DNA of 64,000 bases from a virus, in IMG/VR virus record IMGVR_UViG_3300027782_000054, positions 31,175 to 95,174 of that record; one strand, 5' to 3'. Both the position numbers and the translations under genes were made by a program. The stretch's first letter is position 1. Each line of letters begins with the position of its first letter. Shown here piece by piece: positions 7,947 through 23,885 of this stretch. Below the pieces are notes generated by a model. The model saw nothing but the letters and a program-made list of their open reading frames with translations. It made no database searches and was not told where the DNA came from.

Positions 7947-8363
7947 ATGATTAAATGGGTAGCTACACTAAGTAATGGAGAAATTGCTACTGAGGGTGAA
8001 GAACCCTGGTCAGTAATTCCCGAAGAAAGACTTCCTTGGCCTCGTCTTTGCAAGTATCTACAAGAAAATAATCTACATATAGATGATGTAAAGATTTTAG
8101 ATGAAGATAACAATGTAATCTTGACACAAGTTGAAGATGAGTGGAATAGCAAAGGAGAACAACCTCTATATTACTCTATTCAATATGATGTAGAATTAGA
8201 CAACATTTTGGGCGGTGGAGTATCAAAGACATTCCTCCATCTCGCCAGTCATTATGATGACCATATTGAGCATTTCTATATAGACTTTGATACTAAAGAA
8301 GTCAGATCAGAAATCACAGAGAAATACAGCCCAATAGTTCCAAGTCCTTCTAGAAAAGAATAA
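7947..8363 (+). CDS. hypothetical acidic protein
   Basis: 138 residues, leaderless behind TGCTATAAT. Acidic, with a helical N-terminal half and a YYSIQYDVEL...FLHLASHYDDHIEHFYIDFD beta-rich segment. Family not recognised. It is a single-gene unit with its own promoter and a terminator immediately after its stop, between virion gene sets. Confidence 0.75.
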   Translation: MIKWVATLSNGEIATEGEEPWSVIPEERLPWPRLCKYLQENNLHIDDVKILDEDNNVILTQVEDEWNSKGEQPLYYSIQYDVELDNILGGGVSKTFLHLASHYDDHIEHFYIDFDTKEVRSEITEKYSPIVPSPSRKE

Positions 8364-8387
8364 GGGAGAGGTTTCCCTCTCCCTTAT
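8360..8387. terminator. bidirectional terminator hairpin
   Basis: A perfect 12-base stem (ATAAGGGAGAGG with its complement) and TTTC loop overlap the stop of the + strand gene and face the end of the - strand gene at 8417. The symmetry and A/T flanks suit termination from both sides. Confidence 0.8.
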
Positions 8388-8416
8388 CACTTCTTAATTT
8401 ACGGTAAAACTTAATC

Positions 8417-8800
8417 TCACGTAAATTCTACGCGCCAAGTGAACTGAATTGAGTCTCCGTCATTGAGGTTGACCTCAAGGAAGTCGGAGTACGCAAACAT
8501 GTCACCTGTAGCATTAGCAGAATCAAGGAATAAACCTGACTCTGTAATGGCATACGAAGCATTAGCAGTAAGAGTAGCAATAACTTGGTACGTGTCACCA
8601 GTAACCGTAGTCGTCTCAATGCTTTCCGTACCGCTAGCCTTGTTCTGAACTTGGTCGTCTAGATCATTACCGCTCTGTAGAACACCGTTACCTATACCGT
8701 AGGCGACATACTTCGGGCCGTTGGTGTAGGTGGCAGGCGTTGTTTGGAGACGGTCAGTAATTACGTTCTTACCTTTATCGGTAGTGTATGGACCAGCCAT
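8417..8800 (-). CDS. putative virion protein (tail-associated), minus strand
   Basis: 127 residues with AAGGAG upstream of ATG on the - strand. Reads as an all-beta virion protein: KGKNVITDRLQ at the N-terminus, then AYGIGNG, and an ITESGLF...GDMFAYSDF region found in small tail or baseplate-linked proteins of many phages. It is one of only a few - strand genes. It is paired with an upstream 50-residue gene (start overlaps that gene's Shine-Dalgarno/stop region). Precise role unknown. Confidence 0.7.
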   Translation of the reverse strand: MAGPYTTDKGKNVITDRLQTTPATYTNGPKYVAYGIGNGVLQSGNDLDDQVQNKASGTESIETTTVTGDTYQVIATLTANASYAITESGLFLDSANATGDMFAYSDFLEVNLNDGDSIQFTWRVEFT

Positions 8801-8953
8801 TTATTTCATTCTCCTTACGATTTTTTTTAGAAACGATTCTTTCTTTTCCCAATGAGCAATCATGCCCAGGTTTTCCTTGTCACCATTAGCTCTTGTGATA
8901 ACAGCCTCTAGTTCAAGCTTTTTTACAGGTGCGTTTATTTGTACATTTCCCAT
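8801..8953 (-). CDS. small basic protein, minus strand
   Basis: 50 residues reading MGNVQINAPVKKLELEAVIT... and ending in a Lys/Arg-rich helix (KKIVRRMK). Its stop is directly followed by the ATG of the - strand virion gene, and that gene's AAGGAG lies inside this gene. Similar short proteins with an N-terminal beta hairpin and basic tail accompany tail genes in other phages. Function unknown. Confidence 0.65.
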   Translation of the reverse strand: MGNVQINAPVKKLELEAVITRANGDKENLGMIAHWEKKESFLKKIVRRMK

Positions 8954-9023
8954 ATCAGCTATTAATTCATAGAATATAATAAAAAGATAGGTACAGTACC
9001 TTCTTAAAAGTAAAAATCTGTTG

Positions 9024-9031
9024 CATTAATA
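9024..9031 (+). promoter_or_regulatory. late-promoter-like octamer CATTAATA
   Basis: It matches the TNTTAATA element seen before several tail and surface genes here. It lies six bases before the ATG of the 1968-residue fibre gene. Resembles the T4 late TATAAATA box in form and distance. Confidence 0.5.
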
Positions 9032-9037
9032 AATGAT

Positions 9038-14944
<5,907 letters not shown>

Positions 14945-14966
14945 AACAATATGAGGATATTCAATT

Positions 14967-15764
14967 ATGGCTAATACCGCCGCACAAACATACGTAGGAG
15001 CTACTGGTGTAACTGGTCCAGCTGGCGCTGCTGGTGCATCCGGTTCTACAACTTATGCAGGCAGTCTTGCCTCTTCATCTTCAGTTGCAGTTTCATCTGG
15101 AAATCAGACATATCTTCTGACTGGCACAACTGGAGTAACTACCGTTACAGGTGGCACAAGTGGTTCAATATTAACTCTCATCGCTTCAGGGCAAGCCACG
15201 GGCGTCTGTGTCGTTCTCAACCATGCGGCATCTACCAACAACCTGTCGCTGCGTGACTCCGCAAACCTAGGGATTTACGCTGGTGAGTCCGTCACGTTCG
15301 TGTACGACGGAACAAAGTGGGTTGAGATTGCCCGCGACCTTCGCAAAGTGCTGTCGTACAACTTTGCTGAAGCTTCCGGCAGTATTTCGTCAACGACCGT
15401 GGCTGGCGGAAACACGTTGGCTACAGCATCTTCGATTACGTTTGATGGTGCAACGCCCATTGTAATCACCCTCTACCTCTACTACTGGGCGACCGGTTCA
15501 ACAGCCGGTAGCGCGGTCTTTGCAAACCTGTGGGATGGCGCTACCGCAAAAAACCGAGTCGCGTACCTAAGTAACAGTGCGGTCGCTTCCGCGCAGTCCT
15601 TGACTCTGTTCACGCAGGTTCGGTTGACGCCTACGGCTGCGGCTCGCGCCTACTCAATTCGTGCTTTTCGCGCAACCTCAAACGGAGAATGGGGAACAAC
15701 CGATAATCCGAGCGCCACCGGCGATAACGGGCAGGGTTTCATTCGCATTGAGCGGGACATCTAA
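14967..15764 (+). CDS. tail adhesin paralog 1 of 8, chimeric with GC-rich 3' part
   Basis: 265 residues. Short collagen-like opening ([16 protein letters not shown]), then the family core: ITGTTxI..MTGG-like strand, IASGQATG, LSLRDSANLGIYAGESVTF and YDGTKWVEI, then a variable C-terminal beta domain. Bases from about 15185 onward are visibly GC-richer (a 60-base line at 15401 counts 55%) than the 5' part and the neighbouring paralogs (about 40%). The switch falls at the start of the conserved core, so the receptor-side half seems imported. It is probably a fibre-tip or adhesin subunit. It follows the giant fibre by 22 bases. Confidence 0.8.
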   Translation: MANTAAQTYVGATGVTGPAGAAGASGSTTYAGSLASSSSVAVSSGNQTYLLTGTTGVTTVTGGTSGSILTLIASGQATGVCVVLNHAASTNNLSLRDSANLGIYAGESVTFVYDGTKWVEIARDLRKVLSYNFAEASGSISSTTVAGGNTLATASSITFDGATPIVITLYLYYWATGSTAGSAVFANLWDGATAKNRVAYLSNSAVASAQSLTLFTQVRLTPTAAARAYSIRAFRATSNGEWGTTDNPSATGDNGQGFIRIERDI

Positions 15765-15836
15765 TGTCTCCGAACTTTTTCACTAGGTGTTTTTTTTGAT
15801 GCGTACGAGAAGTTTCCCGGCATTGGTATAGGCTAA
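15764..15836 (+). pseudogene. remnant of the small gene found at 19464
   Basis: Immediately after paralog 1, an ATG overlapping its TAA opens a frame that stops at once in an eight-T run. If one T is removed it continues into DAYEKFPGIGIG and a stop, matching DAYDKYPGLGIG at the end of the 56-residue gene that follows paralog 5. The middle of the gene is missing. It looks like a truncated, frameshifted copy left by rearrangement. Confidence 0.65.
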
Positions 15837-15882
15837 TTAATATTAATTTTGCCCAAAACCTTTATTTTTACTCTACAACCAA

Positions 15883-15890
15883 GAATAATA
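15883..15890 (+). promoter_or_regulatory. late-promoter-like octamer GAATAATA
   Basis: Variant of the TNTTAATA element in an AT-rich gap. Six bases downstream lies an ATG opening a six-codon frame whose TGA overlaps the ATG of the gene at 15914. Confidence 0.4.
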
Positions 15891-15913
15891 TATAGAATGA
15901 ATGGATTAACACA

Positions 15914-16240
15914 ATGACTGATGTTGTCACTAAATTTTATCAGGGGTATCTAGCTCCTTCTGGAACCAATATTACAGGAGTAGCTCCTGCTGCCACAAAC
16001 TTTACTATTAAGCATATTGTATTTAGTAATGTAGGTACAGGAAGTGCTTCAATTGCTTGTGGATATAACAATATTGCCGTTTCTTCTAATTATATTATGC
16101 CAAGCGGCATTGTCATTGGTGCTGGAGAATGGGCAGAATCCACAGACATCTATGTTCTTAATGCTGGAGACTCATTATTTGCCGCAGCATCAGTCAGCGG
16201 TACAATTACCGCCACTGTCCATGGAATCACTAGTACCTAA
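15914..16240 (+). CDS. small tail-fibre-associated beta protein
   Basis: 108 residues, paralogous to the gene at 36440: both open with M(T/S)D..(T/S)(K/R)FYQGY(L/I)A.SGT, keep AGDSL near the end and close with VHGIT. All-beta, low charge, no Cys framework. Each copy sits next to fibre genes, so it is probably a small fibre or tip subunit. Start set by spacing to a mini-frame overlap (ATGA). Confidence 0.75.
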   Translation: MTDVVTKFYQGYLAPSGTNITGVAPAATNFTIKHIVFSNVGTGSASIACGYNNIAVSSNYIMPSGIVIGAGEWAESTDIYVLNAGDSLFAAASVSGTITATVHGITST

Positions 16241-16257
16241 ACTAGGGCAGGAATCGT

Positions 16258-17055
16258 ATGGCCTGGAAATTCTTTAATAATAGTGGACAGCAGAAGATTA
16301 ATAGTCCTACATATGATTTTGCTACCGTTTCTTCAGCATCTTCTATTGCCATAGCAAACAATACCGTGAATTCAGTTACGGGGACAACAACTATCTCTTC
16401 TATGACTAATGGAGTGCCTGGAAGCATCGTTACTCTTCAAGCTTCGGGTCAGGCTAATGGTACATGTCTTATCTTAGCAAATGGAACTGGATCAAATAAT
16501 CTTTCATTAAGAGATAATCAAAATTTTGGTATTTACGCCGGTGAATCAGTTACTTTTCAATATAATGGTTTTAAGTGGGTTGAAGTTAATCGTAATATAA
16601 GAACTATTCTCCAAACAGTTAGAGTTACTACTGCAACAACAATTACTGCAACTACTTCAACTTCAGGAAACTCTGGTGGAACATTAATAGCTGACTTGGG
16701 CGCAATGTCATTTGATGGAACTACTCCAATGTCTCTTGAATATCATATTCCATATATATATTCAAGTTTAAATGTAAATGGAATTAGTCGTGTTTTATTT
16801 TGGCAAACTTCTCCTTCTAGCATCCAGATAAGTAGTTACTTTTTATATTACCAACCCGACAATGCAGGACAAGAGTATTTTTCAATGAAAAACTCTTATC
16901 GTTTTACTCCTTCAGCTGGATCTGCTACATATAGATTAACAGCTAATCGTGACAGCTCTGGAGTCAGTTCATCTGCTGCAGTGGCTGGAACTAATAATTC
17001 AGGAGGCCAATGCACAGGATACTTCAGAATTGCAAGATCTCTATCTTATGCTTAA
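16258..17055 (+). CDS. tail adhesin paralog 2 of 8
   Basis: 265 residues. Opens MAWKFFNNSG, the second N-terminal type of this family. Core strand SIAIANNTVNSVTGTTTISSMTN is followed by LQASGQANG, NNLSLRDNQNFGIYAGESV and a KWVEVNRN segment. The C-terminal half is variable, Ser/Thr/Asn-rich and beta-like. GCAGGA precedes the start by seven bases. AT-rich codon use throughout, unlike paralogs 1 and 5. Confidence 0.8.
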   Translation: MAWKFFNNSGQQKINSPTYDFATVSSASSIAIANNTVNSVTGTTTISSMTNGVPGSIVTLQASGQANGTCLILANGTGSNNLSLRDNQNFGIYAGESVTFQYNGFKWVEVNRNIRTILQTVRVTTATTITATTSTSGNSGGTLIADLGAMSFDGTTPMSLEYHIPYIYSSLNVNGISRVLFWQTSPSSIQISSYFLYYQPDNAGQEYFSMKNSYRFTPSAGSATYRLTANRDSSGVSSSAAVAGTNNSGGQCTGYFRIARSLSYA

Positions 17056-17073
17056 ATATTAAGGATTATCAAT

Positions 17074-17853
17074 ATGGCATGGAATTTTTTTACAAATAAT
17101 GGATCTACCAAATATAATTCAGGTGGGAATAGTCCTATTGTCGTAGCATCTGCTGCCTCTATTTCAATAACTAGCAATACTGTGAATTATATTACAGGGA
17201 CAACATCTATAAGCTCTATGACTGGTGTAGCGCCAGGGGACACCGTAACTCTTTCTGCTTCCGGTCAAGCAACTGGTGGCTGTCTTATCCTAGTGCATGG
17301 AACCGGATCAAATAACCTTTCTCTTAGAGACTTGGCAAATTTCGGTATATATAATGGCGAATCGGTTACCTTCCAATACACAGGCTCATATTGGGTTGAA
17401 ATCAATCGTAATGTAAAAGAGATTATTAACTATAAATCTATTACAGCAGATACTTCTGTGACAACTTCATATAGCGAGACTTTTGCGGGTGTTTTCAATG
17501 TAGCCACAACGGACAATATAACATACGATGGAGTCACTTATGTTGATATTGAAATGTATCTATCAGATCTTTATTCCCTTCTTATTAATGCAAATTTGTA
17601 TCTTACCTTATGGGAAGTCAATAGCCAAACAGCAATTGGAAGAATAGCTAGGTATTCTGATCCTAGTAGCGCTGGTAATTTTCATAGACCTGGACATGGA
17701 AGAATTAGATTACAGCCTGGATCCGGAACATCTGGTGCATATCAGTATAAATTAGGCGCTAATTCCGTAACTGCCGCAACAACAATTGGAGGCGCTACTT
17801 ATGCAGGTTCATACCTAAGAGTAGTAAGATCTCCCGCATCCATTTCTTCATAA
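17074..17853 (+). CDS. tail adhesin paralog 3 of 8
   Basis: 259 residues, N-terminal type MAWNFFTNNGSTK. Contains the family core (ITGTTSISSMTG, SASGQATGG, NNLSLRDLANFGIYNGESV, YWVEINRN) and its own variable C-terminal domain with DVDIEMYLSDLYSL-type strands. AAGGA lies upstream. It is 18 bases after paralog 2, so the set is co-transcribed. Confidence 0.8.
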   Translation: MAWNFFTNNGSTKYNSGGNSPIVVASAASISITSNTVNYITGTTSISSMTGVAPGDTVTLSASGQATGGCLILVHGTGSNNLSLRDLANFGIYNGESVTFQYTGSYWVEINRNVKEIINYKSITADTSVTTSYSETFAGVFNVATTDNITYDGVTYVDIEMYLSDLYSLLINANLYLTLWEVNSQTAIGRIARYSDPSSAGNFHRPGHGRIRLQPGSGTSGAYQYKLGANSVTAATTIGGATYAGSYLRVVRSPASISS

Positions 17854-17872
17854 AAAATTAGAAAGATACATT

Positions 17873-18652
17873 ATGTCTTGGAATTTATTTACAAACTACG
17901 GATCTATTAAGAAAAACACAACAAAACAGACAACTGGAGTTGCCACAGTAGCTTCTGCGTCGTCTATTGCTGTAACCAATAACGCCATTAACTATATTAC
18001 AGGTACAACAGGTATTACCAATATGACCGGAGGAGTACTAGGAGGCATAGTTACCCTTATAGCATCCAATCAAGCCGCTGGAGCTTGTGTTGTTTTAAAT
18101 CATGGTACATCAACAAACAATCTTTCTCTTAGAGATTCTATAAATCTAGGTATATATGCCGGTGAATCAGTGACTTTTCAATACAACGGTTCATATTGGG
18201 TTGAAATTAACCGTAATTTAAGAACTATCATTGAGAATAAAGCTACTACATCTGCTATTACAACCATTACAACAACTGATACCTCATCATCTACATTGTT
18301 TGCTTCAACAAGCAGCATAACATATGATGGTGCAACATATATTACTCTTGAAGTTTTTGCCCCAACTTGTGCGCCTCCAGCTATAGCCGGTAATTACGTT
18401 ATTGCTACTGTTTATGATGGAAGTACAAATACAGGCTATATGGTCGAACGAAAAACATGTGCCAGTGGTGCAGATTATGCTTCATTTACTGGAATTTCGA
18501 CAATAAGACCTACAGCAGGCGCTCATACATACAATGTAAGACTGTGGCAAACAGTAAATGGTGGGAACGTAACCTCTGGTGTCGGTGGTGCAGGTGCTTA
18601 TGTAAATGGAGGGATAAGAGTTAGTAGACTTTTATCTGGATATACAAATTAA
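17873..18652 (+). CDS. tail adhesin paralog 4 of 8
   Basis: 259 residues, N-terminal type MSWNLFTNYGSIKK. Core: SSIAVTNNAINYITGTT, NMTGGVLGG, NNLSLRDSINLGIYAGESV and YWVEINRNLR. The C-terminal half diverges from the other copies and contains two Cys (PTCAPP, KTCASG), unusual for this set. The last gene before a gap with a late-promoter-like element. Confidence 0.8.
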   Translation: MSWNLFTNYGSIKKNTTKQTTGVATVASASSIAVTNNAINYITGTTGITNMTGGVLGGIVTLIASNQAAGACVVLNHGTSTNNLSLRDSINLGIYAGESVTFQYNGSYWVEINRNLRTIIENKATTSAITTITTTDTSSSTLFASTSSITYDGATYITLEVFAPTCAPPAIAGNYVIATVYDGSTNTGYMVERKTCASGADYASFTGISTIRPTAGAHTYNVRLWQTVNGGNVTSGVGGAGAYVNGGIRVSRLLSGYTN

Positions 18653-18676
18653 ACTTATATTTCAAGAACAACTGTC

Positions 18677-18684
18677 TTATAATA
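18677..18684 (+). promoter_or_regulatory. late-promoter-like octamer TTATAATA
   Basis: AT-rich gap before paralog 5; a very similar sequence (CATAATAAGAG) stands before paralog 6. An ATG six bases downstream opens a four-codon frame ending four bases before the gene start. Confidence 0.45.
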
Positions 18685-18708
18685 AGAGAAATGAGGATAG
18701 CATAAGCA

Positions 18709-19464
18709 ATGGCATGGAATTTATTCACTAATACTGGTAGTCAAAAGACTAGTGGTACTGTTACTGCTGGTGTTTCTACAATAGCCTCTGCATCAAGCAT
18801 TGCTATCACTAATAATTCCATTCATCTTATTACCGGTACAACTGGTATTAGTGCAATGACTGGTGGAGTTCTTGGTAGTTATGTAACACTTGTTGCAAGC
18901 GGACAGGCTACTGGTGTGTGTGTTGTTCTTAACAACGGAACTACGTCCAATGCTTTGAGTTTGCGTGACTCCGCTAATCTTGGCATTTATGCGGGTGAGA
19001 GCGTGACGTTCATGTATGACGGAACGAAATGGGTCGAGATCGGCCGCGACCTTCGCAGCGTCCTCGACTACGTGCAAGGCACCTCGAACACAAACATCAC
19101 TGCCACAACGGCCGGTACCGCTAACACCATTGTGACCGCCACAGCGTTTACATCAGACGGCGCAACACCAGTCGATATCACCTATTTTGCCGCAGCCATT
19201 GACACCCCTAACGTCGTAAACGGCACCGTTAGTCTGATCCTGTACGAAGACGGCACGAACCGCGGACGCATCGGGGACTCCCCGGGCATTCAGAACACCC
19301 GTTTTGGCTTCGGCACATATGTGACTCGGCTTACACCGGCATCTGGTTCTCGCACTTATTCAATGCGCGGATATGTTAACGGTGGTACTGGCGTGATTCA
19401 GGCCGGTGCAGGCACAACGACGACCTACACGCCGACGTACATCAAGATCAGCAGGGCGCTCTAA
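18709..19464 (+). CDS. tail adhesin paralog 5 of 8, chimeric with GC-rich 3' part
   Basis: 251 residues, N-terminal type MAWNLFTNTGSQK. The 5' part is AT-rich and phage-like; from about 18955 (the LSLRDSANLGIYAGESV core) to the stop it is GC-rich (a line at 19081 counts 57%). The GC-rich part resembles that of paralog 1 (YDGTKWVEIxRDLR, RLTP...SR.YS(M/I)R), so both came from a related donor. The stop overlaps a 56-residue gene (TAATG). Confidence 0.8.
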   Translation: MAWNLFTNTGSQKTSGTVTAGVSTIASASSIAITNNSIHLITGTTGISAMTGGVLGSYVTLVASGQATGVCVVLNNGTTSNALSLRDSANLGIYAGESVTFMYDGTKWVEIGRDLRSVLDYVQGTSNTNITATTAGTANTIVTATAFTSDGATPVDITYFAAAIDTPNVVNGTVSLILYEDGTNRGRIGDSPGIQNTRFGFGTYVTRLTPASGSRTYSMRGYVNGGTGVIQAGAGTTTTYTPTYIKISRAL

Positions 19465-19634
19465 TGCAACTAGTCATCAAAACAGACACAACGTATAACG
19501 AAGACAGGACTGTTAATACTCAAGGCAAGTGGTGGTATGAACATCCGGATGGTTTTGTATCGGATCAATTCGATAGCAGGGACGAATGCTTCCCTGATGC
19601 TTATGATAAGTATCCTGGTCTTGGTATAGGGTAA
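19464..19634 (+). CDS. small acidic protein following adhesin paralog 5
   Basis: 56 residues, ATG sharing a base with the preceding TAA. Reads MQLVIKTDTT... with GKWWYEHPDGF and ends DAYDKYPGLGIG. A truncated relative follows paralog 1, the only other copy with a GC-rich half, so this gene probably travelled with those adhesin tips. It might be an assembly factor or a small fibre-cap partner; no family recognised. Confidence 0.65.
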   Translation: MQLVIKTDTTYNEDRTVNTQGKWWYEHPDGFVSDQFDSRDECFPDAYDKYPGLGIG

Positions 19635-19662
19635 CTGGTCTTATATTGATAAAATAACTTCC

Positions 19663-19670
19663 TCATAATA
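19663..19670 (+). promoter_or_regulatory. late-promoter-like octamer TCATAATA
   Basis: Followed by AGAGGA and an ATG that opens a four-codon frame (MGII) whose TAA shares its last base with the start of paralog 6. Nearly the same layout as at 18677. Confidence 0.45.
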
Positions 19671-19690
19671 AGAGGAATGGGAATAATATA

Positions 19691-20473
19691 ATGACTAGTA
19701 GCTCTGAACAGACTTATATGGGTCCTGCTGGTCCTAGTGGCGCAGCTGCTCCCTATGGAATATCCACAATAGCTTCTGCGTCTACAGTAGCCATTACGTC
19801 TGGATATACACATCTTATCACTGGCGTAGTCCCCATTACTAAAATGACTGGTGGTATCCAAGGGTATACAGTGACCTTGGTCGCTTCTGCTCAATCATCT
19901 GGAATTTGTATTATCATTACCAATGGTGATGGTTTTACACAAGACACACTTAGTTTAGTTGGATCAAGATCACTTGGTCTTTATGCTGGCGAGTCTATTA
20001 CTTTTCAATATGATGGTGGATCATGGAATGAAGTCGGGAGAAATCTAAAAGATATATTAGATTTTCAATCAATATCTTCGACAGTGCCTTTCACTGGTGG
20101 ACAGTTCTCTATAGCACAACTCGTAATAGCACATAATGCTATCACGTTTGATGGTGCGACTCCTATTGAAATTAAGTTTCATTGTCCAGCAATTACCGCT
20201 CAAAAACCCTATGGTAGCGATGGTATATCAATACAGATATGGGCAGGAACGGTCTATACTGCGGATATTGGATACATGGGAAAAGGAAATATCCAAAGTT
20301 CTAGTTACATTGGATCATACTCTCGATACTTTATTCCTCCTCACTCATCAGTACAATATACCATTAGAGTTTTGGGAACTGTTGAAAGTCCAGGTTCAAA
20401 TTATATTCAAGCAGGAAATAGTAGTTCAGGTAATTATGGAAATGCTTACTCAGTAATAAGAAGAGCGATTTAG
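19691..20473 (+). CDS. tail adhesin paralog 6 of 8
   Basis: 260 residues with the collagen-like N-terminal type (SSEQTYMGPAGPSGAAAP). Core: STVAITSGYTHLITGVVPIT, KMTGG, LSLVGSRSLGLYAGESI and a WNEVGRNLK segment, the Arg-Asp of LSLRD being replaced here. The C-terminal domain is Ser/Tyr/Gly-rich and ends GNAYSVIRRAI. AT-rich. Nine bases separate it from the next paralog. Confidence 0.8.
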   Translation: MTSSSEQTYMGPAGPSGAAAPYGISTIASASTVAITSGYTHLITGVVPITKMTGGIQGYTVTLVASAQSSGICIIITNGDGFTQDTLSLVGSRSLGLYAGESITFQYDGGSWNEVGRNLKDILDFQSISSTVPFTGGQFSIAQLVIAHNAITFDGATPIEIKFHCPAITAQKPYGSDGISIQIWAGTVYTADIGYMGKGNIQSSSYIGSYSRYFIPPHSSVQYTIRVLGTVESPGSNYIQAGNSSSGNYGNAYSVIRRAI

Positions 20474-20481
20474 GATATACA

Positions 20482-21264
20482 ATGACAAGTAGTATTTCAC
20501 AAGTATATATAGGAACAATGGGACAAACTGGACCCACTGGTCCTACTCATAATTCAGGATCTATTCATATATATTCAGATTCTTCTATTGCAATAACCCC
20601 CTACTCCACAAACTATATACAGCTTGGGGATAATCAGATTATCCAATCCATGACAGGGGGATCACCTGGGGATATTATAAATATAAAATCAGATGTATTC
20701 CCTCCTCCTGACATCCCCGGAAAAACTTATCTTACTCTGCAGAATGGCGTTGGATCAAATAGCCTTTTATTGAGAGATTCTAAGGATGTTAGTCTTTATA
20801 TTGATGATTCAGTAATGTTTCAGAATGATGGAACTCAATGGATTGAAATAAGTCGCAATATTCAAAAAGTATTGTCTCATCAATCATCATCTTCTTCAAA
20901 AACTATCAATCATAATACTGAGGCCACTGCTAGTCTAGCCCTTACTCATGATCAATTTGAGTTTGATGGATCTACTGCAATAGAAATTATGTACTTTATG
21001 CCTAAACTTGACTTAGCCGACACAAGCTTTTCTGTAATATTATTTGACAATGGTTCTTCTGTAGGCAAAATGGGATATTCAAATATTACGGCAACTTACC
21101 CATCTTCTGTTTCACAACTTTTAACACCGACATCTGGAAGCCATGAATATAGTATTAGATTATTGAATTCAGGAAGCAATCCAACGACTATATCTGCAGG
21201 CGCTGGTACTTCATCAGGGTCTAATCCAGGCCCAATGTATTCAATAATGAGAAGGATATCGTAA
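20482..21264 (+). CDS. tail adhesin paralog 7 of 8
   Basis: 260 residues, collagen-like N-terminus (GTMGQTGPTGPT). More diverged core: SSIAITPYSTNYIQLGDN, SMTGG, NSLLLRDSKDVSLYIDDSV and QWIEISRN. Ends PMYSIMRRIS. The TAA shares a base with the start of paralog 8 (TAATG), so the two are translationally coupled. Confidence 0.8.
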   Translation: MTSSISQVYIGTMGQTGPTGPTHNSGSIHIYSDSSIAITPYSTNYIQLGDNQIIQSMTGGSPGDIINIKSDVFPPPDIPGKTYLTLQNGVGSNSLLLRDSKDVSLYIDDSVMFQNDGTQWIEISRNIQKVLSHQSSSSSKTINHNTEATASLALTHDQFEFDGSTAIEIMYFMPKLDLADTSFSVILFDNGSSVGKMGYSNITATYPSSVSQLLTPTSGSHEYSIRLLNSGSNPTTISAGAGTSSGSNPGPMYSIMRRIS

Positions 21265-22007
21265 TGGCTAGTAGCTCTCTACAAGTATATCCTGGCCCTA
21301 CTGGTGCTACTGGAGCAGCTATACCCGCTAGTATTTCAACCATAGCCTCTAGTGGCTCTATTGCAATTACTCCAGACTATACTCATTTAATTACTGGAAC
21401 AAATACAATAAGCACGATGACTGGTGGAACTACTGGATCAACCGTTATTCTCATTGCTTCTGAAAGTGACATACTTATACTAAGTCATGATACTGGGTCA
21501 GATAATTTAAAACTAAGAGACAGTAAGAATTTTGGCATCTATTCTGGTGAATCTGTGACTTTCCAATATGATGGCACAAAATGGATAGAAGTTGGTCGTA
21601 ATACCAGATCAATCCTTAGCTACAAATCTACTCAATCTGCTATTACTGTCAGTGGAACATCTGAAGCTACTGCTGTATCTCTCTTTAGCCATGACTCTAT
21701 CCCTTGCGATGGAGTAACTCTAGTCCAAATTGAATTTAGTTGCAACGCATTGACATCCAGTACGTCTAGTGATACATATTTTGTACTTTTTGAAGACGGA
21801 GTATCAAAAGGATTCATAGGAGTAAGCACCATGGACTCAGTATCATACCCGATAACAACTTCTAGAATATTCACACCTTCATCTGGAAATCATCAATATT
21901 CTATAAAAGCCTATAGAACTACTGGGAACAATACTATCCAGGCTGGCAATGGAACATCGGGAAATTACAGCGCTGCATATTCTATAATTACAAGAGTTTT
22001 CAGGTAA
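21264..22007 (+). CDS. tail adhesin paralog 8 of 8
   Basis: 247 residues, shortest of the set. N-terminus SSLQVYPGPTGATGAA, core SIAITPDYTHLITGTNTIS, TMTGG, DNLKLRDSKNFGIYSGESV and KWIEVGRN. The C-terminal strand pattern ends YSAAYSIITRVFR, close to paralogs 6 and 7, so 6-8 form a subgroup. Confidence 0.8.
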   Translation: MASSSLQVYPGPTGATGAAIPASISTIASSGSIAITPDYTHLITGTNTISTMTGGTTGSTVILIASESDILILSHDTGSDNLKLRDSKNFGIYSGESVTFQYDGTKWIEVGRNTRSILSYKSTQSAITVSGTSEATAVSLFSHDSIPCDGVTLVQIEFSCNALTSSTSSDTYFVLFEDGVSKGFIGVSTMDSVSYPITTSRIFTPSSGNHQYSIKAYRTTGNNTIQAGNGTSGNYSAAYSIITRVFR

Positions 22008-22035
22008 CAAGACTTACATTTAAGCAGTAACTTTG

Positions 22036-22043
22036 TATTAATA
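22036..22043 (+). promoter_or_regulatory. late-promoter-like octamer TATTAATA
   Basis: Same octamer as at 49837. Six bases before the ATG of the second collagen-like fibre, so the transcript would be leaderless. Confidence 0.5.
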
Positions 22044-22049
22044 TTAGAT

Positions 22050-23885
<1,836 letters not shown>

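Noticed and set aside
14967-22007. Diversity-generating retroelement for the adhesin array
   Set aside because: No reverse transcriptase or template/variable repeat pair is visible in the window.
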